Source: Rhodospirillales bacterium
Lineage (GTDB): Bacteria > Pseudomonadota > Alphaproteobacteria > Acetobacterales > Acetobacteraceae
Length of the DNA: 14,790 bases
Direction: 5' to 3'
NCBI GenBank assembly: GCA_015654825.1
Contig: JAATGE010000255.1
Location: 1-14,790, forward strand
The position numbers and the translations under genes were made by a program. A model generated the notes under the pieces. That model saw only the letters and a program-made list of their open reading frames with translations, was not told the origin of the DNA and did no database searches. Below, in pieces: positions 1-6,581 of this stretch (position 1 is its first letter; every line of letters begins with the position of its first letter).

Positions 1-64
1 GCAGCGCTAAATGGGGTCTGGGGACTTGTCCCCAGCGGGGTCCGGGGGCAGAGCCCCTGGCCTT
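1..64. repeat. Right end of dispersed double-hairpin repeat (copy 0, cut by window edge)
   Basis: This is the right-hand end of the same element seen complete at 1201-1391, 6397-6581 and 13904-14091. It opens with the core segment GCAGCGCTAAATGGGG, which is also at 6519 onward. Two hairpins follow: CTGGGGAC-tt-GTCCCCAG at 18-35 and CCGGGGGC-aga-GCCCCTGG at 42-60, the latter with one G-T wobble. It ends in GGCCTT. The left part lies outside the window. An open reading frame from position 11 runs through it into the glycosyltransferase, but those residues are repeat sequence and are not counted as protein here. Confidence 0.85.
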
Positions 65-112
65 CTTCATCCCGGGCTATCCCCCGCGCCGCCACCGGAC
101 CATGGTGGCCGC

Positions 113-1237
113 ATGCCCCTGGTGCGCGACATTCGGGAAATTGGCGAGCATCGGGCGGCAGGGCTGCTTCCGGCGCTGGGGTTTGCCGAGGTGGGAGCGG
201 CGGGGCGGAGTGCGATGCGGCCGCCGAGTTTCCTGCTTGGGCCGGCGAACGAAACGGTGCTGTGGGAGATCTTCGGCCAGATCGATACGCCTGGCGTCGG
301 GTGCTACGCGATCGAGGATGGGCTGGTGGCGCCGACCGGCATTGCGATCAAGGATGGGGTGGCGTTCCATGCTGCTGCGTTCGTGCAGCCGCGGCACCAT
401 GTGGTGGCGGTGTGCGACAGGTTGAACGACGACGATCCGCCGGTGCGGCATGTGGCGGGCAAGCTGGCGGTGATTTATGGCCCGGCGCACGAAACCTGGG
501 GCCATTGGCTGACCGATTTCCTGCCGCGGCTGTGGGTGCTGGCGCAGGCGGGGCATGCGCTGGAGACGCTGCGCTATCTGGTGCCGCCGGATCTGCGGCC
601 GTTCGAACTGACCTTGTTGCGATTGTGCGGCCTGCGCGACGAGCAGCTGGTGGCGTATGATTATTTCGCCGAGGTGGTGCGGGCCGATCTGTTGCTGATG
701 CCGACCGGGCTGCGCGAGGGCAATCGCCTGGCACCGTGTTTTTCCGATGCGACTGCGTTCTGGACAGGGCGGGCGCGGCGCGGCGCGGGACCGGTTCGCC
801 CGCATGTGTATCTGTCGCGCGCCGGGGCGCCGCCGCGGCGGCAGTCGCTGAACCGCGAGGCCGTGGAAGCGGCGGCGCGCAATGCCGGGTTCGAGATCGT
901 GCAGCCGGAGACGCTGACGGTGGCGGAACAGATCGAATTGTTTTCCGGCGTGCGGGTGCTGGCGGGCGAATATGGCAGCGGGCTGCATAACTCGGTGTTC
1001 GCGGCGGCCGGCACACAGGTGTGCGGGCTGCGCGGCACCTCGCGGCATCCGAGTTTTTTGCAAAGCGGGATCGCAACGGCGCTGCGGCAAGAGGCGGGCT
1101 ACGTGTTCGCGGCGACCGATGGCCAGGATGTGGACCAGCGGTTCGAAGTGGATATTGGTTTGTTTTGTCGCGCGATTGAGATCATGATGATGGCGGAAGG
1201 AAGGCCAGGGCTCTGCCCTGGACCCGCTGGGGCCTGA
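113..1237 (+). CDS. Glycosyltransferase family 61 (DUF563) protein
   Basis: Predicted to transfer a sugar from a nucleotide-sugar donor to a cell-surface glycan. Family 61 enzymes in bacteria are typically linked to polysaccharide synthesis, and the exact donor and acceptor are unknown. The family pattern is visible: ETWGHWLTDFLPRL at about residues 127-140, a VYLSR strand at 232-236, and GEYGSGLHNSVF at 285-296, the conserved Gly/His region near the C-terminal nucleotide-binding lobe. No signal peptide or membrane segment is seen, so it is probably cytoplasmic. ATG 113 is chosen (374 aa) because the longer frame from 11 translates repeat DNA; ATG 215 is a shorter alternative. A GGTGG lies four bases before ATG 113. 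The last 11 residues (RPGLCPGPAGA) and the TGA come from the neighbouring repeat, the TGA being the loop of a hairpin. It is convergent with the transporter at 1396-2790. Confidence 0.85.
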   Translation: MPLVRDIREIGEHRAAGLLPALGFAEVGAAGRSAMRPPSFLLGPANETVLWEIFGQIDTPGVGCYAIEDGLVAPTGIAIKDGVAFHAAAFVQPRHHVVAVCDRLNDDDPPVRHVAGKLAVIYGPAHETWGHWLTDFLPRLWVLAQAGHALETLRYLVPPDLRPFELTLLRLCGLRDEQLVAYDYFAEVVRADLLLMPTGLREGNRLAPCFSDATAFWTGRARRGAGPVRPHVYLSRAGAPPRRQSLNREAVEAAARNAGFEIVQPETLTVAEQIELFSGVRVLAGEYGSGLHNSVFAAAGTQVCGLRGTSRHPSFLQSGIATALRQEAGYVFAATDGQDVDQRFEVDIGLFCRAIEIMMMAEGRPGLCPGPAGA

Positions 1238-1391
1238 GGCCCCAGACCCCCGTTATTTTTGTCGGAGGACAAGGAGGGGGGCAGCGAGTGCGTGGGCACG
1301 CACTCGTTGCCCCCCTCCTTGTCCTCCGACTGAATAAGCAGGTTCTAAGGACTTGTCCTTAGCGGGGTCCAGGGGCAGAGCCCCTGGCCTT
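1201..1391. repeat. Dispersed double-hairpin repeat, copy 1 (191 bp)
   Basis: A complete element from AAGGCC to GGCCTT. The left end carries hairpins CCAGGGC-tct-GCCCTGG (1205-1221) and CTGGGGCC-tga-GGCCCCAG (1227-1245). The right end carries CTAAGGAC-tt-GTCCTTAG (1345-1362) and CCAGGGGC-aga-GCCCCTGG (1369-1387). The two ends are imperfect inverted copies of each other. The core differs from other copies and holds a 70-nt hairpin. It fills the gap between two convergent genes: it overlaps the end of the glycosyltransferase and stops four bases before the transporter's stop codon. A bidirectional terminator role is plausible but not shown. No clear target-site duplication is visible. Confidence 0.85.
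1261..1330. terminator. 70-nt near-perfect hairpin, probable bidirectional terminator
   Basis: Two 34-base arms separated by two bases pair almost completely. The only non-Watson-Crick pair within them is one G-T (G-U in RNA). The arms begin GTCGGAGGACAAGGAGGGGG and end with its complement. A TTTTT run at 1256-1260 lies immediately before it on the + strand, which reads as AAAAA downstream of the hairpin on +; there is no classical T-run after it on either strand, so it is not a textbook intrinsic terminator. Its position between convergent genes makes transcription blocking likely. It is part of repeat copy 1 and absent from the other copies. Confidence 0.5.
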
Positions 1392-1395
1392 TTGT

Positions 1396-2790
1396 TCATG
1401 CCTGCTCCATGCGGGCCTTCAGCACGGGTCGCAGGACGAAGCTTAGCAGGAAGATCGCGACGGCGGTGGCGCCGGCGATGGCGGCGATCATCATGAAGAA
1501 GTGGGATTTGGGCATCTTGTCCCAGAAGGTGCCGAGGTAGCCGGCGAGGTAGTTGCCGCCGGCGTTGGACAGGAAGTTCACCGCCATCATCAGGGACGCC
1601 AGCTTCGCCGGTGCCGCCTTGCTGAACAGGGACAGGCCGACGGGGGACAGATAGAGCTCGCCGACGGTCAGCACGGCCATGGCGCCGAGCAGCCAGAGCC
1701 AGGTGGGTTTGCCGCCGGCGTCGATGGCGAAGCCGGGGATGATCAGCAGGGCGAAGGCGGCGGTGGTGAAGGCGCAGCCGACGGCCATTTTCAGCACCGG
1801 CGAGGGCTCGGCGCCGCGTTTTGCCTGCCAGCGCCAGATGGCGATGATGATCGGGGTCAGCGCGAAGATGAAGAACGGGTTGAACGACTGGACGTCGGCG
1901 ATGCCGATATGGGTGCCGAAGGGGGCGGAGAGGTTGCTGTTGTCGGCGGCCATCAGGGCGATCGGGATGCCCTGCTGTTCGTAGCAGCCCCAGAAGAAGA
2001 CGTTGAGCAGGGCGACGACGCAGAGGGCGACGACGGCGCGCTTGTCGAGGGCGGTGAGCGGGGCGTGCGCTTCCGCTGATTGCAGGCGGCGGCCGCGCAC
2101 GTCCGGCGGCAGGGTGTGGCGGCCGGCCAGGTTGATGGCGAGGGCGAACAGCATGCCGATGCCGGCGGCGACAAAGCCCCAGGAATAGTGGGGATCGTTG
2201 CCGTCGATGCCGGCGGCGCGGCCGGTGACGAGGGGGGCGATCAGGGCGCCGAGATTGATGCCGACGTAGAAGATCGAATAGGCGGAATCGATGCGGGTAT
2301 CGCCGGGTTTGTAAAGGCCGCCGACCTGGGTGGAGATGTTCGGCTTGAAGAAGCCGTTGCCGAATACCAGGACGAGCAGGCCGACGAAGAATAGGGCCGG
2401 CTGGGCCAGCAGGAACTCGCCGACCGCCATGGTGACGCCCCCGAGCAGGACGGCGCGGCGCTGGCCGAGGAAATTGTCGGCGACAAAGCCGCCGAGCAGG
2501 CAGGCAAGGTAGGCAATGGCGGTGTAGGAACCGTACAACAGGGAGGCGAGCTGTTCGCGGTCGAGCGGGCCGGAGAAATACTCGAACGCGGATTTGACCG
2601 CGGCGTAGCCGAGGACGTGTTCGGGGCGGCCGTCCACGAACAGGAACTTGACCATGTAGAGTGTGAGCAGGGCGCGCATGCCGTAGTAGCAGAAACGTTC
2701 CCAGAGCTCTGTGCCGAACAGCACCGAGAGGCCGACCGGATGGCCAAGGAAGGTTGCTTCCGGCGATCGGGCCGGCGGATTTGTGATCAA
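1396..2790 (-). CDS. POT/PTR2 family proton-coupled oligopeptide symporter
   Basis: An inner-membrane major facilitator that imports di- and tripeptides with protons. The POT hallmark ExxERFxYYG is present (E28, E31-R32-F33, Y35-Y36-G37), followed by the GGFVADNFLG loop at about 100-109, FFKPN at 147-151 and FYVGINLG at 174-181, which matches the second PTR2 signature. Hydrophobic segments run along the whole 464 residues, a normal length for the family. The start is TTG at 2790; a purine-rich AGGGA lies about ten bases upstream on the minus strand, and no in-frame ATG lies near. The stop is TGA at 1396-1398, four bases from repeat copy 1. It is transcribed alone, divergent from TonB receptor 1 and convergent with the glycosyltransferase. 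Specificity (peptides versus nitrate or other POT substrates) is inferred from family only. Confidence 0.93.
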   Translation of the reverse strand: MITNPPARSPEATFLGHPVGLSVLFGTELWERFCYYGMRALLTLYMVKFLFVDGRPEHVLGYAAVKSAFEYFSGPLDREQLASLLYGSYTAIAYLACLLGGFVADNFLGQRRAVLLGGVTMAVGEFLLAQPALFFVGLLVLVFGNGFFKPNISTQVGGLYKPGDTRIDSAYSIFYVGINLGALIAPLVTGRAAGIDGNDPHYSWGFVAAGIGMLFALAINLAGRHTLPPDVRGRRLQSAEAHAPLTALDKRAVVALCVVALLNVFFWGCYEQQGIPIALMAADNSNLSAPFGTHIGIADVQSFNPFFIFALTPIIIAIWRWQAKRGAEPSPVLKMAVGCAFTTAAFALLIIPGFAIDAGGKPTWLWLLGAMAVLTVGELYLSPVGLSLFSKAAPAKLASLMMAVNFLSNAGGNYLAGYLGTFWDKMPKSHFFMMIAAIAGATAVAIFLLSFVLRPVLKARMEQA

Positions 2791-3184
2791 ATTGGCGATT
2801 TCCCTGCGTGCGGCCGTTGCGTGCGGCCATTGAGCGCGGCCGGTGGAGGCGGCGTTGTGTGTGTTCGACAGCGGGGCTGAACCACGTGGCGGGCGGGGCC
2901 GTCAACTTGGCCGGCGGGCACAGGGGCAGTTTCGTCCCCCAAAGGCTTGGATCGGTTTGGCGTGCCGCAACAAATTCCCGGGAGGTTGCAGGCGGCGCCG
3001 TTGCGGATGCGGACCGCGTGGCGCGGGGCGTGGGCGGCACGCGGGGCCGCACGGGCGCGGGTGCTGACGGCAAATCCACGGGTATTTGAAGGGGTTAGGC
3101 GTTTTGCGCTGCGGCGTTGGCTGGGGCGGGCGAAACCGCGGGCTCGTTGGTGGGGGTTCGGGGCGCGCCGGCGGACTGTGGCAA

Positions 3185-3222
3185 AGTGATCACTACGCCG
3201 TGGCGGTTACATAGCGCTAACC
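3185..3222. promoter_or_regulatory. Candidate operator cluster upstream of TonB receptor 1
   Basis: A perfect 10-bp palindrome AGTGATCACT (3185-3194) is followed by the inverted repeat GGTTA-N8-TAACC (3205-3222). The inner eight bases GTGATCAC occur only twice that I can find in this window: here and at 8308-8315. Each copy is about 250 bp upstream of a TonB receptor start. Binding by a regulator is inference. Confidence 0.35.
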
Positions 3223-3389
3223 CCCGTGACGCCTTGCGCAGCCGCGTTACACGACGGCAAAGTCCCGTTCATCACGGGTTGTTCTGGCGCGTCGGGCGCT
3301 GCAACCGCTCCGCTTCCGCCGGCTGGGAAAAGCCGCGGCGGCGTTGTTTGCGGGTGGGGTTCCGGCGTTGCCACCGTGCCTCTTGGCCG

Positions 3390-3418
3390 CCGGGCCCGCG
3401 CGAGCGGGGCCGGTTTTT
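3390..3418 (+). promoter_or_regulatory. Terminator-like hairpin in the receptor 1 leader (possible attenuator)
   Basis: A 10-bp stem with one mismatch (CCGGGCCCGC against GCGGGGCCGG) closes on a GCGA tetraloop and is followed directly by TTTTT. It ends 28 bases before the ATG at 3447. TTGGCCGC occurs as a direct repeat on both sides (3383-3390 and 3417-3424). This shape in a 5' leader suggests control by premature termination, but GC-rich DNA makes such stems fairly often. Confidence 0.35.
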
Positions 3419-3446
3419 GGCCGCAACATCTGGGTTGGGGACAAGC

Positions 3447-6302
3447 ATGACGATCGCTGCAAATTCTTACCGCCAAAGGCTGCTTTTGGCGGCCGCCTGC
3501 AGCCTGGTGGCCGTGGCGGCAGGGCCGACCCGGGCCTGGGCGCAGATTACCGGGACGAGCCCGCCTGCGACCAGCACCGAAGAGGTCGTGGTGACCGGTT
3601 CGCGCCTGAAGGTCAGCAACGCCACCAGTGAAAACCCGGTGACGGTTGTGACGGCGGCGGAAATTGCCAAGTCCAGCGCGCAGACGATCGAAGACGTGCT
3701 GCAGAAGCTGCCGTCGATCGGCACCTCGGGCATTTACGGCGTCACCAATAACGGCGGCGACGGCGCGAGCTGCACGGATATCCGCAACCTCGGCATTGCA
3801 CGCACCCTGGTGCTGGTGAATGGACGGCGCTTTGTCCACACCGGCAGCTTCGGGTTCGACTGCGTCGATTTGAACAACATTCCGCTGGCGCTGGTGGAAA
3901 GCATCGAAGTGCTGAAGGACGGCGCCTCGGCGGTGTACGGCGCGGACGCGGTGGCCGGCGTGGTCAACATCAAGCTGAAGAAGAATTTCTCCGGCACCGA
4001 AATCCACGTGAACGGGTCGATCGCGACGGAAGCGGGCGATGACCGCACCGGCAATATCAGCGGGACGACGGGCGCCAATTTCGACCGCGGCAACGTGACG
4101 CTGAGCGTCGATTACGAGAACCAGGCACCGGTGTTTCAGAAGGACCGCAGCTGGGCGGTGCCGGTGCAGGGCAACAACAACGTGGGCAGCCCGAGCAAGC
4201 TCGCTTCCGGCATTCCGCCGAACGGCATCCTGTTCGACGACAGCAACTCGAAGGGCAGCTTCCTGCCCGACGGCGCCGAGTTCTTCCCGAAGACCGGCAA
4301 GTTCGTTCCGTTCACCGGCGCGGGCAACCAGCGGTTCGATTTCGGCCAGGACCAGTACCTGTCGCAGGCGCTGGAGCGTGAAAGCTTCGCCGGCACCGGC
4401 CGGTATGATTTCAACGACAACATCACCGGTTTCGTGGAGACCTACTTCACGCACAAGACGACTGAGGCGTCCCTTGCGCCGCAGCCCGTCACCGGCGGCC
4501 TGACGGCGGCGGTGCCGGACGCGTGGGTGATTCCGGCGGGCAACCCTTACCTGTCGGCGCTGTTCGGACCCACCCAGGGCCCCGTTGACCTGAACAAGCG
4601 CGTCGCCGAATTCGGCAACCGCGTCAGCGGATCGAGTTCCGACACGTTCCAGATCAATACCGGCCTGGAAGGCAGCCTGGGTTACGGGTGGGATTACGAG
4701 ACGTTCTTCCAGTACGGCGAATCGGACAACGTCCTGACCAACACGAACGAAGTGAACTTCGCCAAGCTGGAACAGGAAGTCGGCTTCAAGGCGACCCCGC
4801 CGGACGCGGATACCGTCGATCCGACCACGAGCGGCGTGTACGACCCGAGCGTTTGTAACGCGGCGGCGGGCTGCGTGCTGATCAATCCGTTCGGGCCGGG
4901 CTCGATCAGCCAGGCCGGCGTGGATTATGCGCGGTTCAACGAGAAGGCGACCTCGACCTTCACGCTGCGCACGTTCGGCGGCAGCCTTTCGAACAATACG
5001 CTCTACGACCTGCCTTATGGTCCGCTGGGCCTGGAAATCGGCGCCGAGCACCGGCGTGAATTCGGCGAGTATAACCCGGACAACCTGGTCAGCAGTGGCG
5101 TGACGCTGGAGAACGCGCAGCAATCGACCAAGGGCGCGTTCAGCGTGACCGAGCTGTACGGCGAATTGAAGATCCCGATCCTGGCCAACCTGCCGTTCGC
5201 GAAGGACCTGCATATCAACCTCGGCGGCCGGTTCTACGACTACAACACCTTCGGCGCCGGCCAGACCTGGAAGGCAGGCTTCAACTACACGCCGTTCGAC
5301 GGCATCCGGTTCCGCGGCAATATCGGCGACGCGTTCCGCCAGCCGAGCGTGCAGGAGCTGTTCGGCGGCCAGGCGCTGAGCTTCAACACCGCCATCGATC
5401 CTTGCGTGGCGTCGTACGAGAAGAACCAGTACGGTTCGAAGGCCGGGATCGCGGCGGCGCGCTGCGCTTCGCAGGGCATCGACGTCAATACGTTCTCGCA
5501 GAACGGCAATACGCAGGTGCAGACGATCACCGGCGGCAACCCGAACCTGACGCCGGAAACGGCGCGCACGGAAACGATCGGCACCGTGATCGAACCGCCG
5601 TTCATTCCGCGGCTTTCGTTCACGGCGGATTACTGGCGCACCAAGATCGAGAACAGCATCGGGTCGGTCGATACCCAGGACATCCTGGACGGCTGCTACA
5701 CCGGCAGCTCGCCCTCGTTCTGTAGCCTGATCAATCCGCGCGTGGCGCAGCAGCAGCTGGGCACCGTGGTCGGCACCGAACAGAACCTGGGTGTGACGAA
5801 GACCGACGGTATGGATCTCGGGCTGAACTACACCTACCTGCTGCCGTCCGGTTACGGCTCGCTGACGCTGACCAGCGACATGCAGCTGCTGTTCGACTAC
5901 GAGTTCCAGAACCTGCCGAACGGTCCGTTCATCGGCCAGGCCGGCCTGCTGGTTCCCGCCCCGCCCGGCAACTTTGCCTATCCGCGCCAGCGCGACAACA
6001 CGACGCTGACGTGGAACTACGGCGACTTCAGCTTCAGCTACGAAATGCGCTACATCAGCGGCGTGGAGAACTACCCGATCGCGGTTAATCCGAAGCTGTT
6101 CATCAACACGAGCGAGGCCGAGATTTTCTATCACGACATCGGCCTGACCTACACGCACCGCGGCATGCAGGCGACGATCGGCGTCAGCAACCTGCTCGAC
6201 AAGGCGCCGCCGTTCGTGTTCGACGGAACGACCAATACCGATCCGAACATCTACGACATCTTCGGACGCATCGTGTTCATCAAGACGAGCGTGAAGTTCT
6301 GA
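3447..6302 (+). CDS. TonB-dependent outer-membrane receptor 1
   Basis: A gated 22-strand beta-barrel class receptor that imports a scarce ligand using TonB-ExbB-ExbD energy. The product is 951 aa. ATG 3447 starts a clear signal peptide (basic RQR, hydrophobic LLLAAACSLVAVAAG, cleavage after AWA at residue 32). EEVVVTGSRL (45-54) is the TonB-box region. The plug follows, with TIEDVLQKLPSI, IRNLGIARTLVLVNGRR, and VESIEVLKDGASAVYGADAV ending in the usual GVVNIKLKK. A long barrel ends in IKTSVKF, with the C-terminal aromatic needed for barrel assembly. The same frame is open 330 bases further upstream, but that extension precedes the signal peptide and is rejected. A GGGGA six bases before the ATG can serve as ribosome site. 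The gene is monocistronic, with a terminator at 6361-6387. Ligand unknown: iron chelates, cobalamin, sugars and peptides all use this class. Confidence 0.93.
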   Translation: MTIAANSYRQRLLLAAACSLVAVAAGPTRAWAQITGTSPPATSTEEVVVTGSRLKVSNATSENPVTVVTAAEIAKSSAQTIEDVLQKLPSIGTSGIYGVTNNGGDGASCTDIRNLGIARTLVLVNGRRFVHTGSFGFDCVDLNNIPLALVESIEVLKDGASAVYGADAVAGVVNIKLKKNFSGTEIHVNGSIATEAGDDRTGNISGTTGANFDRGNVTLSVDYENQAPVFQKDRSWAVPVQGNNNVGSPSKLASGIPPNGILFDDSNSKGSFLPDGAEFFPKTGKFVPFTGAGNQRFDFGQDQYLSQALERESFAGTGRYDFNDNITGFVETYFTHKTTEASLAPQPVTGGLTAAVPDAWVIPAGNPYLSALFGPTQGPVDLNKRVAEFGNRVSGSSSDTFQINTGLEGSLGYGWDYETFFQYGESDNVLTNTNEVNFAKLEQEVGFKATPPDADTVDPTTSGVYDPSVCNAAAGCVLINPFGPGSISQAGVDYARFNEKATSTFTLRTFGGSLSNNTLYDLPYGPLGLEIGAEHRREFGEYNPDNLVSSGVTLENAQQSTKGAFSVTELYGELKIPILANLPFAKDLHINLGGRFYDYNTFGAGQTWKAGFNYTPFDGIRFRGNIGDAFRQPSVQELFGGQALSFNTAIDPCVASYEKNQYGSKAGIAAARCASQGIDVNTFSQNGNTQVQTITGGNPNLTPETARTETIGTVIEPPFIPRLSFTADYWRTKIENSIGSVDTQDILDGCYTGSSPSFCSLINPRVAQQQLGTVVGTEQNLGVTKTDGMDLGLNYTYLLPSGYGSLTLTSDMQLLFDYEFQNLPNGPFIGQAGLLVPAPPGNFAYPRQRDNTTLTWNYGDFSFSYEMRYISGVENYPIAVNPKLFINTSEAEIFYHDIGLTYTHRGMQATIGVSNLLDKAPPFVFDGTTNTDPNIYDIFGRIVFIKTSVKF

Positions 6303-6312
6303 TACTCCGGCG

Positions 6313-6336
6313 CGGTCCGGCCGGTTGGCCGGGCCG
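6313..6336 (+). terminator. GC-rich hairpin just after receptor 1
   Basis: CGGTCCGGCC and GGCCGGGCCG pair over ten positions with one G-T wobble and a GGTT loop, 11 bases after the TGA. No T-run follows directly; TTTTT appears about 15 bases later. It may assist the stronger terminator at 6361-6387. Confidence 0.45.
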
Positions 6337-6360
6337 CTGCGAGATTTGGGTTTTTGGATT

Positions 6361-6387
6361 AGGCCGGGGCGATGCTCCGGCCTTTTT
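6361..6387 (+). terminator. Rho-independent terminator of receptor 1
   Basis: AGGCCGGGG-cgatg-CTCCGGCCT forms a nine-pair stem (one G-T) followed by TTTTT, then CG and TTTT. It is the natural end of the receptor 1 transcript, ten bases before repeat copy 2. Confidence 0.8.
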
Positions 6388-6396
6388 CGTTTTGGG

Positions 6397-6581
6397 AAGG
6401 CCAGGGCTCTGCCCTGGACCCGCTGGGGCCTGAGGCCCCAGACCCCCACTTATTGGGGGAAATGGCGAAGCGTTTAGGCCGGTACTGGCTTCGCCGGGGA
6501 GACGATGAAAAGCCGCGCAGCGCTAAATGGGGTCTGGGGACTTGTCCCCAGCGGGGTCCTAGGGGCAGAGCCCCTAGCCTT
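6397..6581. repeat. Dispersed double-hairpin repeat, copy 2 (185 bp)
   Basis: A complete element from AAGGCC to a slightly altered AGCCTT. The left end is nearly identical to those of copies 1 and 3. The right end has CTGGGGAC-tt-GTCCCCAG and CTAGGGGC-aga-GCCCCTAG (6559-6577). The core contains TGGCTTCGCCGGGGAGACG followed by ATGA, shared with copy 3 but not copy 1. It also has a GGCGAAGC/GCTTCGCC inverted pair. It lies in the convergent gap between receptor 1 and the sulfotransferase; the latter's TAG stop is inside the last hairpin arm. A T8 run (6580-6587) follows the right end on the + strand. Confidence 0.85.

Larger units (their letters stand above)
2791..3446. other. 656-bp non-coding gap between divergent transporter and receptor genes
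   Basis: No convincing gene is seen. Open frames here are GC-rich extensions of neighbouring frames. The gap should hold the promoters of both flanking genes. Visible items are a 13-bp imperfect tandem duplication (2805-2817 and 2818-2830), an AGTGATCACT palindrome (3185-3194), an inverted repeat GGTTA-N8-TAACC (3205-3222), two GTTACA copies 40 bp apart (3206 and 3246), and a hairpin with a T-tract (3390-3418). I could not assign -35/-10 boxes with confidence. Confidence 0.6.

Noticed and set aside
11..112. N-terminal extension of the glycosyltransferase from ATG 11
   Set aside because: The residues are encoded by the right end of the dispersed repeat and by a GC-rich spacer, with no family similarity.
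1201..1391. CRISPR array formed by the repeats
   Set aside because: The repeats are inverted, about 190 bp long and dispersed over 14 kb, with no regular spacers and no cas genes.
1253..3079. A 608-codon minus-strand frame overlapping the POT gene
   Set aside because: The Arg/Pro/His-rich translation lacks membrane segments, while the neighbouring frame carries all POT signatures. It also runs through repeat copy 1.
3117..3446. N-terminal extension of receptor 1 by 110 residues
   Set aside because: The signal peptide begins at ATG 3447; an extension would bury it. The stretch contains regulatory-looking hairpins instead.
3207..6449. A 1080-codon open frame antisense to receptor 1
   Set aside because: Its translation is rich in Arg, His and Gln with no domain pattern, whereas the + strand has a full signal peptide, plug and barrel. 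Long antisense frames are expected in GC-rich genes with strong third-position bias.
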